Source: Actinotignum urinale DSM 15805
Lineage (GTDB): Bacteria; Actinomycetota; Actinomycetes; Actinomycetales; Actinomycetaceae
Assembly: GCF_000420445.1 (NCBI RefSeq)
Contig: NZ_ATUY01000010.1
Span: forward strand, 1-64,000
Reading direction: 5' to 3'
DNA: 64,000 nucleotides
The position numbers and the translations under genes are program-made. Under the pieces are notes generated by a model. It saw only the letters and a list, made by a program, of their open reading frames with translations, did no database searches and was not told the origin of the DNA. Of the stretch, positions 1 through 7,909 are shown piece by piece. The first letter of the stretch is position 1, and the number at the start of each line of letters is the position of its first letter.

Positions 1-223
1 CAGGAAGATCGATATAACGCACACAAGGACGATCTTTGACCACAGCTTTACTAGAACATGCAGAACACCTCACCGGTGTTTTCACAACTTGTTCTATCCA
101 TAATTCTTGTCGAGGCCCATCACGCCTATAACCTATAAGCCTGACATCTTTCAAACTTACTAAACAAGCCAAAATTTCGGTAGAATCAGACGTGGTGAAG
201 GTAGTTTTTCGTTTTTTATTCAC
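1..223 (-). CDS. ISL3-family transposase, N-terminal part (cut by window edge)
   Basis: Reading the minus strand from a GTG at 223 gives about 74 codons running off the left edge. The product contains KDVRLIGYRRDG, then a CSACSS zinc-ribbon half followed by RPCVRYIDLP. This is the usual N-terminus of ISL3-family transposases (zinc-binding region ahead of the HTH and the DDE catalytic domain, which would lie outside the window). No longer open frame was listed because only the first quarter is present. The IS end lies at 268-290, about 45 bp upstream of the start, as expected for the promoter-proximal end. Family is well supported; whether the copy is intact cannot be seen. Confidence 0.8.
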   Translation of the reverse strand, partial: MNKKRKTTFTTSDSTEILACLVSLKDVRLIGYRRDGPRQELWIEQVVKTPVRCSACSSKAVVKDRPCVRYIDLP

Positions 224-250
224 ACACTAATCATGAACTACCTTCACCAC
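192..250 (-). promoter_or_regulatory. Hairpin over the transposase start region
   Basis: GTGGTGAAGGTAGTT (192-206) and its perfect inverse AACTACCTTCACCAC (236-250) form a 15-bp stem with a 29-nt loop. In the transposase mRNA the upstream arm carries the only purine-rich Shine-Dalgarno-like stretch and the GTG start lies in the loop. Such a foldback could block translation of transcripts that enter from outside the element, a control known for some other IS families. The function is inference; the inverted repeat is directly visible. Confidence 0.5.
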
Positions 251-267
251 TTTTTAAACCCCCCCCA

Positions 268-290
268 CCCCACCAAAATCCGAAGAGCCC
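268..290. repeat. ISL3-type terminal inverted repeat (element end)
   Basis: On the minus strand this reads GGGCTCTTCGGATTTTGGTG, starting with the GGCTCTTC-like sequence common at ISL3-family ends. It lies outside the transposase start and marks the right boundary of the element in window coordinates. The same 23 bases recur at 2162-2184. Confidence 0.65.
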
Positions 291-383
291 CTATAGTGCC
301 CCTCAGGACGCTAAAAACCACCCAAACTTACTTAAACTTGCCTAAAGAACTATCGCCACTTTTCGGCTTAAAATAAAGGAAAA

Positions 384-410
384 CCCCGCCAAATCAACGA
401 TTCAGCGGGG
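384..410 (-). terminator. Terminator after tRNA-Ser(GCT)
   Basis: On the minus strand CCCCGC (410-405) pairs with GCGGGG (389-384) and is followed by TTTTCC. It lies just downstream of the tRNA-Ser(GCT) gene, as expected for a rho-independent terminator of the tRNA transcript. Confidence 0.7.
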
Positions 411-416
411 CTTTGG

Positions 417-503
417 CGGAGACGGAGGGATTCGAACCCTCGAGCCGCGATTGCGACTAACACCTTAGCAGGGTGCCACTTTCGGCCACTCAGTCACGTC
501 TCC
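417..503 (-). tRNA. tRNA-Ser (anticodon GCT)
   Basis: The minus strand folds as a class II tRNA. The acceptor arms GGAGACG and CGTCTCC pair, the discriminator is G, the anticodon loop reads CTGCTAA with GCT, there is a long variable arm, and the T-loop is GGTTCGAATCC. CCA is not encoded in full (GCC follows). It decodes AGC/AGU. Confidence 0.95.
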
Positions 504-559
504 TCGCTTGAAACCAAGCGGAACTAGCTTAGCGCGGACACCCGCCCAAAAGCTAGTGG

Positions 560-647
560 CGGAGAGTGAGGGATTCGAACCCCCGGTGCAGGGTTACTAC
601 ACAACGGTTTTCAAGACCGCCTCATTCGGCCACTCTGACAACTCTCC
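560..647 (-). tRNA. tRNA-Ser (anticodon TGA)
   Basis: The minus strand folds as a class II tRNA with acceptor GGAGAGT/ACTCTCC, discriminator G, anticodon loop CTTGAAA (TGA), a long variable arm and T-loop GGTTCGAATCC. It lies 56 bp from tRNA-Ser(GCT) on the same strand and is probably transcribed with it. Confidence 0.95.
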
Positions 648-728
648 ATGCGCAATCCGCCGAAAAGCGAACTACATCTGTACATAGTATCGTAACTTCC
701 GGTTTCACGCATTGTGTCCAGCGTGATA

Positions 729-1712
729 TTACCTATATTTTTTCTCCCCTGCCCGCACGTGCGCCGAAATCGTGTTGCCGGCCGGAGGCTTGGGGCACGT
801 CGTGAAATCGGTAAACTCCATCATGAAATTTTGTGCCGTATTGAAATCGACCACAACATTCGCATATTTTTCGAGATTCTCCCGCGTAATGTCCTTTTCT
901 AGGGGCACCTCTTTATATTCGTCGTCAACATCAGTTTCGCTCACTTCAAAGTCAAAATTATTGTCGACGACGCCCGACTTACCGCTCTCCCACTTTTCCT
1001 TGGAGTCACTTTCCGTTGCAATACGAACCAATTCTTCAGTGATTGTGTTGTCAGGCGAATCTGGCCCCGCAAAATTCACGAAACGCCACCCGGATGTTTC
1101 TTTCCAGTTCGTTCCGTCCCCGAAAACTGCCGTGAGCGTCCCTTCGGGGTTTCCTTGAACCACGAGACTTGTCGGAACGCCTTTATACATAAAATCAATG
1201 ACGCCCACGAGTTCCGCCGTACTCGAAACATCGTCCAAAAACGTATCTATTCCCACCTTGCGCACGTGCGAAAATGGCCGGAAATATGCGAGGACGCGGG
1301 ATTCGTCGTCGTAATCATAAATCGGGACCTGGGTGAAGTTGGCTAAATTTTGCGATTTCGGGTCGCGTACACGAATGCGGTATCGTCCGCCAAGCATCCC
1401 GACCTCAGCAATTTTCGCTTCGCCTTCGGCAGCGATGGTGCGTAAATCAACATCATCTTCTTCGTCGAGGCAGACGATGGTAACTTCCGTCACGGGTTTT
1501 CCACAATATTCGACGGTGTTCGGCTCAAAAATTCCGTGAGCAATAATTTTGTCCCCGTCTTCGTATTCGACGTGCCAGTTTCCTGGAAAATCGGGGAGCT
1601 GTTGCGGTTTATCGGTGAGCCACGTAAATGACGTTACCGATAGCCAGCCATAAGGGTCGGAAAGGAAGGTTGCGCGCTGTTCTTGCCATGCTTGCCATGT
1701 GCGTGAGTCCAT
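729..1712 (-). CDS. DUF1684 family protein
   Basis: The 327-residue product has the DUF1684 pattern: an N-terminal W..QR...SDPYGWLSVTSFTWL block, a central RYRIRVRDP, and a C-terminal VVDFNTAQNFMMEF..FTTCPKPP..N segment ending in VRAGEKKYR. The family's function is unknown. About 55 acidic and Ser-rich residues are inserted before the C-terminal block (roughly 215-275), which is more than most members carry. No Shine-Dalgarno sequence precedes the ATG, but TAAACT lies six bases upstream, so the mRNA may be leaderless. The gene stands alone, downstream-facing toward the tRNA-Ser genes. Confidence 0.85.
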   Translation of the reverse strand: MDSRTWQAWQEQRATFLSDPYGWLSVTSFTWLTDKPQQLPDFPGNWHVEYEDGDKIIAHGIFEPNTVEYCGKPVTEVTIVCLDEEDDVDLRTIAAEGEAKIAEVGMLGGRYRIRVRDPKSQNLANFTQVPIYDYDDESRVLAYFRPFSHVRKVGIDTFLDDVSSTAELVGVIDFMYKGVPTSLVVQGNPEGTLTAVFGDGTNWKETSGWRFVNFAGPDSPDNTITEELVRIATESDSKEKWESGKSGVVDNNFDFEVSETDVDDEYKEVPLEKDITRENLEKYANVVVDFNTAQNFMMEFTDFTTCPKPPAGNTISAHVRAGEKKYR

Positions 1713-1917
1713 GTATCTAGTTTAGCGAGAGGGTGTTAATAAACGTACCCATTGCCACAATTGGTGAACATGAGGTTAACGACGGCGGGTGGCGCTTTTT
1801 CGCAGGACGAGCAGGTTTTGAGTTGGAGCATGTGAGATGGCACGCAATGGCGGTGAATAATTTGCCCTTATCCACCGCCAGTTGTAAGCTTTAATCTGTT
1901 CTAAAAAATAGAACGAT

Positions 1918-1993
1918 GCGCCCGTGGCTCAGTGGATAGAGCATCTGACTACGGATCAGAAGGTCGGGGGTTCGAATCCCTCCGGGCGCGCCA
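1918..1993 (+). tRNA. tRNA-Arg (anticodon ACG)
   Basis: Acceptor GCGCCCG pairs with CGGGCGC, the D-loop has AGTGGATAGA, the anticodon loop CTACGGA carries ACG, the T-loop reads GGTTCGAATCC, and an encoded CCA ends the gene. It decodes CGN codons through inosine at the first anticodon position. Confidence 0.97.
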
Positions 1994-2161
1994 GGCCCCG
2001 CGGTTGAACTATCCCGTTGGGCTAACTTTTTACCCATTTTCCGTCGTTAGCGCTCGCGCCTTTCAGACTTCGTAACTCATCATATTTGCCCCGATTTACG
2101 GCTCTTCGCATTTCGTTTGTTACTGTTCAACGGTTCGCGCACGTCCAATCCACAAGCTTCA

Positions 2162-2184
2162 CCCCACCAAAATCCGAAGAGCCC
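2162..2184. repeat. Solo ISL3-type end, identical to 268-290
   Basis: The 23 bases are identical to and in the same orientation as the IS end at 268-290, but no transposase reading frame lies on its inner (left) side: bases 1994-2161 hold only the tRNA-Arg 3' flank. It looks like the remnant of a second, deleted copy. The rest of the 1994-2449 gap is AT-rich and shows no gene. Confidence 0.55.
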
Positions 2185-2387
2185 TTTTGTCTACACCCTG
2201 GAATTATCCCCAAATCTCCGGGTCGCCCAAAACCCTCCGGACTACCCCGAAAACCCGCTTCTACCCACAGGCAACCCTTGCCCCGCAAGCCTAAAATTTT
2301 TCTAATTTCGATAAAAATTTTTTAGAAATACATATTTCTTGCCAAAACGAATTGTTTTTCGTACCAAAAAGCATTACCATATGGCTT

Positions 2388-2413
2388 ATAGTTCAATATA
2401 TCTTTTGAACTAT
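2388..2413. promoter_or_regulatory. Candidate operator for the FecBCD-type transporter
   Basis: ATAGTTCAA (2388-2396) and TTGAACTAT (2405-2413) form a perfect 9-bp inverted repeat with an 8-bp spacer, 37 bp upstream of the binding-protein start, in AT-rich DNA suited to a promoter. It is not a recognisable IdeR/DtxR box. A metal- or ligand-responsive repressor site is inferred from position alone. Confidence 0.45.
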
Positions 2414-2449
2414 TTATTTTTGTAACAGTCCCAATGAAGGAACTTTATA

Positions 2450-3439
2450 ATGAAAAAACGTCTTGTAGCCCTGGTGGCTGCAACCACGCTCGCATTCACC
2501 GCCTGCAGTGCAAGCTCCTCCGATAAAAAATCAGACAGCGCAGGCGGAAAAACACTTGTTAACTGCGGAATGACCTTTGATTACTCCAAGCCCGCCCAGC
2601 GCATTGTTGCCGTAGAACAGGGCGCCATCTCCACCACCCTAGACATGGGACAGGTTGGAAAAATGGCCGGTTACTCCCATCTGAAAGAAAAAATACCGGC
2701 AAAGTACGAAAAGGACTTTGCCAAAGTCAAGAAACTCAGCGATAAACCCGCAACCGCCGCACAAATTCGCACCGCCGAACCCGATATGATCTACACAAAC
2801 TTTAAGGTTACCTACACCGCAGATAAGGGTGGAACCCGTGAAGAATGGCAGAAACTCGGCGTAAAACCCTTCCTCTCCAACCTTGAATGTGCAAACCAAG
2901 GAGACAACAAGGGCAAATCCCGCTTTGAACTCCTCGAAAAAGACTTCGATCAAATCGGCAAACTCTGGGGTGCCGAAAAGGTAGCGGAAGAACAAATCAA
3001 GAACCTCCGTGAAGCTGTTGCCGCCGCAAAGAAACACGCAGGAAAAGACAAGCCCACCTTCGCCGTCGTATATTCCATGTACAACGGTGTCCCCTACATT
3101 GGCGGAAAGCTCTCCCTGGCACAGGACATGATTGAAGCCGTTGGTGGCCGTAACGTCTTTGACGACCTCAACGATTCCTGGCCCGAAGTTTCCTGGGAAG
3201 CCCTAGCGGATAAAAACCCCGATTACCTGATTCTTGTTGACCTTCCCATGCGCGGAAAGCCAGGCGATACCTGGCAGGAAAAGGTTGACGCGATGAACAA
3301 GGAAGCCAGCATTAAGAAAATGGATGCAGTTGTGGGCAAGAAGTTCATCCCGGTTCCCGGTGGCGGTTTCGACCCGTCCTCAACAACCGCGACGACACTC
3401 AAAGAATTCGTGTCCGGTTACGAAAAACTCAAGAAGTAA
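2450..3439 (+). CDS. ABC transporter substrate-binding lipoprotein (FecB/BtuF type)
   Basis: The 329-residue protein starts with a lipoprotein signal (MKKRLVALVAATTLAFTAC, Cys20). It then shows the class III binding-protein pattern: a CG start to the mature domain, QRIVAVEQ near residue 50, AEPDMIYTNF, and a C-terminal lobe with GGRNVFDDL, SWEALADKNPDYLILVD and KKFIPVPGGG. It should capture a metal chelate or cofactor outside the membrane and pass it to the adjoining permease and ATPase. Related actinobacterial proteins are often labelled 'F420-0 ABC transporter', a name resting on weak evidence. Siderophore, cobamide and nickel-chelate uptake are all possible; its place beside urease makes nickel worth testing. 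RBS AAGGAA precedes the ATG. Confidence 0.8.
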   Translation: MKKRLVALVAATTLAFTACSASSSDKKSDSAGGKTLVNCGMTFDYSKPAQRIVAVEQGAISTTLDMGQVGKMAGYSHLKEKIPAKYEKDFAKVKKLSDKPATAAQIRTAEPDMIYTNFKVTYTADKGGTREEWQKLGVKPFLSNLECANQGDNKGKSRFELLEKDFDQIGKLWGAEKVAEEQIKNLREAVAAAKKHAGKDKPTFAVVYSMYNGVPYIGGKLSLAQDMIEAVGGRNVFDDLNDSWPEVSWEALADKNPDYLILVDLPMRGKPGDTWQEKVDAMNKEASIKKMDAVVGKKFIPVPGGGFDPSSTTATTLKEFVSGYEKLKK

Positions 3440-3457
3440 CGAGAATTAGTAGCACTC

Positions 3458-4552
3458 ATGGTTAACGTCACAAAAGGCGCTGAAACCAAGCGACCCTCTT
3501 CGAGTAAGCGGGTCGCCGTGGCGAAACTAGCGCGATTGAGAATAACACTCTGGGTTCTCATGCCCATCCTCCTGATTGCATCCGTTTTTGGTAGCTTTTT
3601 TATGGGTGCCAGCTCCCTGAGCAACGCAGAAATTTGGGGCGTGCTCACCCATAAACTCGGCATATTTACCAGTAGCGCATACCCGGAACCATCCCCTCTG
3701 CGCGCATCAATTCTTATGGATTTGCGTGTCCCACGAGTCCTCATGGCAGTTTTTGTTGGAGCGGCGCTGTCGGTTGCCGGTGTTGTCCTCCAGTCAATCA
3801 CGCGCAACGAACTTGCTGAACCCTACCTGCTCGGCATCTCCCACGGCGCCTCAACAGGCGCGGTTATTTCCGTTGTCGTCCTTGCCAACAGCACAATGAG
3901 TCTCGTTACCGGTGCATCCCTTGGTGCACTTGCTTCCTTCTGTTGCCTCATGCTCCTCTTGCGCGGATCGGGTTTCGCCACAACCCGAGTTGTCCTCACG
4001 GGTGTTCTCGTCGGCCAATTCTTCTCCGCTAGTACCTCCCTCATCCTTATGGCGGAAGGAAGCGAAGAGGAAGTCCGTGGCATCACCTTCTGGCTCCTTG
4101 GAGCAATGGGCGCAGCCCGCTGGGAAACACTCTGGCCGGTCATTTTCGTCTCCATTATCGCAATCATGCTTCTGTGGATGATGGCGCGATACCTGGACGC
4201 CCTCAGTTTCGGCGACGCCACCGCACAAAGCATGGGCGTTCCCGTTAAACAGGTTCGTGGCGCTGTCCTCGTTATCGTTTCTCTCCTCACCGCCGCCTGC
4301 GTCTCCGCCGTCGGCGCAATTGGATTCGTCGGCCTTATTATTCCCCACGCCGTACGCATGATTGTCGGTTCGCGTCACCTTCACGTAATTCCGCTATCTG
4401 CGGGAGTCGGGGCCATCTTCCTCGTCTTGTGTGATGCACTGGCACGAGTCGCCTTCGCCCCCAAGGAACTCCCGGTTGGCGTTATTACCGCAATTATTGG
4501 CGCCCCCGTATTCTTCATTATTTTGCGCAGGAGGACGAAGGCCAATGGATAA
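3458..4552 (+). CDS. FecCD/BtuC-type ABC transporter permease
   Basis: The 364-residue polytopic protein carries the family hallmark DLRVPRVLMAVFVGAALSVA, followed by GVVLQSITRNELAEPYLLGI and GASTGAV. Its C-terminal part has GAIGFVGLIIPHAVRMIVG and ELPVGVITAIIGAPVFFIIL. About ten membrane helices are expected. As a homodimer it forms the channel for the substrate delivered by the upstream lipoprotein. The first 30 residues are basic and cytoplasmic. It begins 18 bp after the binding-protein stop, and its end overlaps the ATPase start by 8 bp, so the three genes form one operon. Confidence 0.9.
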   Translation: MVNVTKGAETKRPSSSKRVAVAKLARLRITLWVLMPILLIASVFGSFFMGASSLSNAEIWGVLTHKLGIFTSSAYPEPSPLRASILMDLRVPRVLMAVFVGAALSVAGVVLQSITRNELAEPYLLGISHGASTGAVISVVVLANSTMSLVTGASLGALASFCCLMLLLRGSGFATTRVVLTGVLVGQFFSASTSLILMAEGSEEEVRGITFWLLGAMGAARWETLWPVIFVSIIAIMLLWMMARYLDALSFGDATAQSMGVPVKQVRGAVLVIVSLLTAACVSAVGAIGFVGLIIPHAVRMIVGSRHLHVIPLSAGVGAIFLVLCDALARVAFAPKELPVGVITAIIGAPVFFIILRRRTKANG

Positions 4553-5372
4553 CACCCCAAAATATGTTGTTGAACGCCTCGATACAGCCAAGTACGCTGA
4601 AGCTCTCGAACTCAACAACGTTTCTGTAGGCTACGGCAAAAACCCTGTTCTTCAAGGAATTTCCACCACTTTTGAGGCCGGAAAAGTCACCGCACTTGTT
4701 GGCCCCAATGGCGCGGGAAAATCCACCCTACTTCGAGCCATCGCGGCCGTTCACCCCTTCCAAGGCACCATTCTCGCCCACGGAAAATCCCTCGATTCCA
4801 TGAGTCGCGCCGACCGTGTTCGCGAGCTCTCTTTCGTCGAACAACACAATGAGTCAAGCACAGATTTGACGGTTCGCGAAGTTGTGGAAATGGGAATCCT
4901 TGTGGGGCGCGGACCTTTCGCGGGGCTCACCGATGAGGACGAAGCTCTCGTCGACGAAGCAATACAAAATCTTGGTATCGGAAAGCTCGCCCATCGGCAA
5001 TGGAATTCCATGTCCGGTGGCGAAAAACAACGCACCCAGTTGGCGCGAGCCATGGCGCAACATTCGCGATCCATGCTCCTCGATGAGCCAACGAACCACC
5101 TTGATTTGCACCACCAAATTCGCCTCATGGAGCAATTACGGTATGTCGCGAAAAACCACAACTCCTGCGTCATTTTGGCACAGCACGATCTGGAAATGGC
5201 GTCGCGTTACGCGGATTGGATTGTTGTGTTGGCTCCCAGCGAAGGAATCGTTCAATGTGGCCCTCCCGACGACGTCTTCAACAAGGAGCTCCTCCTCGAC
5301 GTTTTCGGTTTAGAAGCACGACGTGCCGACGACGGCTCCCTTCGCGTTACCGGCGCCGTGGGTGAATGGTAA
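4545..5372 (+). CDS. FepC/BtuD-type ABC transporter ATPase
   Basis: The start is the ATG at 4545, preceded by GGAGG at 4530-4534 inside the permease gene; upstream in-frame codons are read-through. The 275-residue product has Walker A (GPNGAGKST), Q-loop in VEQHNES, signature SMSGGEKQR, Walker B MLLDEPTNHLDL and the switch His in LAQHDLEMA. This is the standard set for the energy-coupling subunit of FecBCD-type importers. The last 20 residues are variable. A strong hairpin terminator follows at 5551; bases 5373-5550 show no gene. Confidence 0.9.
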   Translation: MDNTPKYVVERLDTAKYAEALELNNVSVGYGKNPVLQGISTTFEAGKVTALVGPNGAGKSTLLRAIAAVHPFQGTILAHGKSLDSMSRADRVRELSFVEQHNESSTDLTVREVVEMGILVGRGPFAGLTDEDEALVDEAIQNLGIGKLAHRQWNSMSGGEKQRTQLARAMAQHSRSMLLDEPTNHLDLHHQIRLMEQLRYVAKNHNSCVILAQHDLEMASRYADWIVVLAPSEGIVQCGPPDDVFNKELLLDVFGLEARRADDGSLRVTGAVGEW

Positions 5373-5550
5373 CGTCACGTAGTACACAACAAGCACGCTC
5401 GTAACGTATGCAGTAACGACACAAGTGCCACACCCGCGAAATAAAGCCTTGAAAACGCCACATAAAGTGGGCAATGAAATGTGATTCTACCTCACGAATG
5501 CGTCCGGGCTTTGTTACGCGAATGAACAATGAGGTTCGTTCACATGAATA

Positions 5551-5586
5551 AAGTTGGGGTTCTGCCATATGGCAGAACCCCAACTT
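5551..5586. terminator. Bidirectional terminator
   Basis: AAGTTGGGGTTCTGCC (5551-5566) and its perfect inverse (5571-5586) flank ATAT: a 16-bp stem with T-rich flanks on both sides (CTTTTGTG on plus, CTTTATT on minus). It separates the convergent ABC transporter operon and the DMT permease. Confidence 0.88.
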
Positions 5587-5662
5587 TTGTGTATTCTCAC
5601 CTCCGTGTAAGCCGCGTCCTTGTGGTTAATAAACCGAACGGGACTTACAGGGTTATTAGGCG

Positions 5663-6874
5663 CTATTCGTTCTTGTGCTTATCGTGTTTATGAGCGGCAC
5701 GTTCTCTATTTTCTTCGGTATGTCTATCTACCGCTTCTAGAGCCATCTCTTCGATATCGTCATCAGGTTTGTGTTTCTTTCCAAATAGTGGCTGTAGTAG
5801 CCCGTTCTGGTAAGCCACACATATGAGAACCACGACGACGCCAACATACTGCAACCAGGAGTTCTGTTCGCCCTGAATAAACGGAGTAATAAGAACCGTT
5901 GTCACCGGGGACAGTAGGAGCAATCCGGCAGAAACCGTTGGATCGAGAACAACAGAACCGTACTGAACGAAGGTCCATGCCATTGCCTGCCCAAGGACAC
6001 CCAAACCAATAATCATCCACCAGTTATATGCCGTAATTTCGTCGCCGAGAAGTGCGGTATCGGGCAACGATGCCCAATTATCCGCGGCATATTCTGTTGG
6101 CAGACGCCATGCTCCATCAACCCAGCGCATTGTGCCGTGCGTGAGATTGAAACCGTAGTGAGGCTTGGGAGCCAAAGCAATCATGAAGATAACTGGCGCA
6201 ATAAGCTGGGAAATATTCGTGTAAATCATCGGCTGAGCATATGCACCTTCAACCTTCATACCGCCCTTACGGGAGAAGTAGAGGTAGAAGGAGTAGCAGA
6301 CGCCCGAGCTACAACCGAGGATTGTACCCAAAACAGCCGTACGCATACCGTAGGCAGTTTCAGGGCCGGCAGCTCCGGCTTCCCAACCAATCATGGGGTT
6401 GAGAACACCACCCGTCATCACAATACCGACGATGAATATCGGAACAAGGACGATAAAGCTCTTGGGCACATGGTACTTATCGAAAATCCACGCCAGCATG
6501 GGAACGATAATAACCTGAAGATTCAGAAGAATAGAGGCGATACCGGCACCCACGAAGAAGATGGAGAAGTTCCAGCAGGTGAAATCGATTCCAAGGAAGA
6601 TACCGGCAATAAGGGACATCTTGATGCTGTAGCTATCGAGCTTGCGTCCCTTGCGGATTTCATTCCAGCCAAATGGAAGAAGGGCGACCAAACCGATGGC
6701 AACGCGCAGGAACGCGTTTGTTGCTGGTTCGAAGTTCGCTTCCTTTACCATAATGCCGGAGAAGGCGAGGGCGACCACGCCAATCATTAAAACGGTTGCG
6801 GCCTTGGCGTTACTAACGTGAGGTAGCGCCGGCGCAGCCTTTGCGGAGGCAGAAGCCTGATTATTGATAACCAT
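5663..6874 (-). CDS. EamA/DMT-family transporter
   Basis: The 403-residue protein has two EamA repeats, each of about five helices. The first starts near ATVLMIGVVALAFSGIMVKE and ends with IVGIVMTGG; the second ends with TVSAGLLLLSPVTTVLITPF and YVGVVVVLICVAYQNG. DMT proteins export or import metabolites. Two details are unusual: a roughly 60-residue polar loop with Trp and Pro between the repeats (about 225-285), and a 45-residue charged, His-containing cytoplasmic tail (AAHKHDKHKNE). The gene sits between a metal ABC operon and urease, reading the other way, so a link to urea, ammonia or metal handling is possible but unproven. Confidence 0.82.
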   Translation of the reverse strand: MVINNQASASAKAAPALPHVSNAKAATVLMIGVVALAFSGIMVKEANFEPATNAFLRVAIGLVALLPFGWNEIRKGRKLDSYSIKMSLIAGIFLGIDFTCWNFSIFFVGAGIASILLNLQVIIVPMLAWIFDKYHVPKSFIVLVPIFIVGIVMTGGVLNPMIGWEAGAAGPETAYGMRTAVLGTILGCSSGVCYSFYLYFSRKGGMKVEGAYAQPMIYTNISQLIAPVIFMIALAPKPHYGFNLTHGTMRWVDGAWRLPTEYAADNWASLPDTALLGDEITAYNWWMIIGLGVLGQAMAWTFVQYGSVVLDPTVSAGLLLLSPVTTVLITPFIQGEQNSWLQYVGVVVVLICVAYQNGLLQPLFGKKHKPDDDIEEMALEAVDRHTEENRERAAHKHDKHKNE

Positions 6875-7124
6875 GTGATGATTTTACAGTATTTTTTCAG
6901 GAAAAAACCAGGCGTTTTATGTTTTCAAAGCGATTCGCGTCACAAATATGCTATGATTAAAATGTTCTTTTGTTTGTTTGAATATTTTTAACAAACAACC
7001 TTCTACTTCATTAGAATAGCAGACAGATACTGACAAAAATAGGTGTTGTAAAAGATTTTTATCATTTTCTAAATTTTTATGAAAAAAGGGGCATAAGCGC
7101 CTACCCCTCTCGTCGAAAATAGGA

Positions 7125-7157
7125 TATAATAAAAAATGGACCGTGCATTATTTTATA
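7125..7157 (+). promoter_or_regulatory. Candidate urease promoter -10 with overlapping palindrome
   Basis: A perfect -10 hexamer TATAAT (7125-7130) lies about 100 bp upstream of ureA. It overlaps an imperfect inverted repeat, TAATAAAAAATG (7127-7138) and CATTATTTTATA (7146-7157), 9 of 12 positions paired, spacer GACCGTG. A repressor bound there would cover the start of transcription. The His-rich ArsR protein at the end of the operon is the obvious candidate (inference). The rest of the 6875-7227 gap is very AT-rich with a small GC hairpin near 7088-7108 and no gene. Confidence 0.45.
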
Positions 7158-7227
7158 CTGAAAAAAAGGATAAAATTTTCAGGAACGGACTAAAATTAAA
7201 GGACATGCAAGCCGAAGAAGGAGCGAC

Positions 7228-7530
7228 ATGCACCTGACAAATCGTGAGCAGGAGAAACTGCTTATCGTCGTCGCCGCTGACCTCGCACAGAAGCGCAGGG
7301 ACCGTGGCCTCAAACTCAACCACCCTGAAGCAAAAGCTCTCATTACCGCCGCCGTAATGGAGGGTGCCCGCGATGGCAAAACGGTAGCCGAACTTATGGA
7401 AGCCGGAGCCAAAATTCTTACCCGCGAGGACGTCATGGAAGGCGTCGCGGAACTCATCCCAGACATCCAGATTGAAGTCACCTTCCCCGATGGCACAAAA
7501 CTGGTTACCGTACACAACCCCATCCGCTAA
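7228..7530 (+). CDS. ureA: Urease gamma subunit
   Basis: The 100-residue product matches UreA end to end: [40 protein letters not shown], and the C-terminal [20 protein letters not shown]. It is the small structural subunit of nickel urease (urea to ammonia and carbamate), packing against UreC in the cytoplasmic trimer. RBS GAAGGAG sits 6 bp before the ATG. It opens the ureABC transcription unit; ureB starts 25 bp after its stop. The separate gamma and beta genes are the usual bacterial form rather than the fused Helicobacter form. Confidence 0.97.
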   Translation: MHLTNREQEKLLIVVAADLAQKRRDRGLKLNHPEAKALITAAVMEGARDGKTVAELMEAGAKILTREDVMEGVAELIPDIQIEVTFPDGTKLVTVHNPIR

Positions 7531-7554
7531 GCCGGAAAGATAAGGAGAAACCCC

Positions 7555-7863
7555 ATGATTCCTGGTGAATACTTCATCCAAGAAGGCTCCCTTGTCATTA
7601 ACGAAGGCAAGGAAGCGGTATCTATCGAAGTCACCAACCGAGGAGACCGCCCGGTCCAGGTTGGCTCACACTTCCATTTCTACGAAGCAAACCCCGGATT
7701 GGAATTCGACCGCGAAGCCGCCTACGGTAAGCGTCTCGATATCCCAGCGGGAACCGCCGTCCGCCTCGAACCAGGCGATAAGCGCACAGTCCAGCTCATC
7801 GACTTTGGCGGATCACGTCGCGTTTACGGCTTCAACGACAAGGTCAACGGGGACCTCAAGTAA
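7555..7863 (+). CDS. ureB: Urease beta subunit
   Basis: The 102-residue protein has the conserved UreB features: [20 protein letters not shown] at the N-terminus, then [40 protein letters not shown] and FEPG-type turn [16 protein letters not shown]. It is a beta-barrel structural subunit that completes the (UreABC)3 enzyme. RBS AAGGAG lies just upstream. ureC follows after 46 bp, with its own AGGAG. Confidence 0.97.
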   Translation: MIPGEYFIQEGSLVINEGKEAVSIEVTNRGDRPVQVGSHFHFYEANPGLEFDREAAYGKRLDIPAGTAVRLEPGDKRTVQLIDFGGSRRVYGFNDKVNGDLK

Positions 7864-7909
7864 CGGTCCAGTGGTCGCCTAGCGGCTACATGCATTAGGA
7901 GAAACATAT

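Noticed and set aside
772-1539. Plus-strand frames over the DUF1684 gene
   Set aside because: They are antisense to a gene with clear family motifs and show no protein-like pattern.
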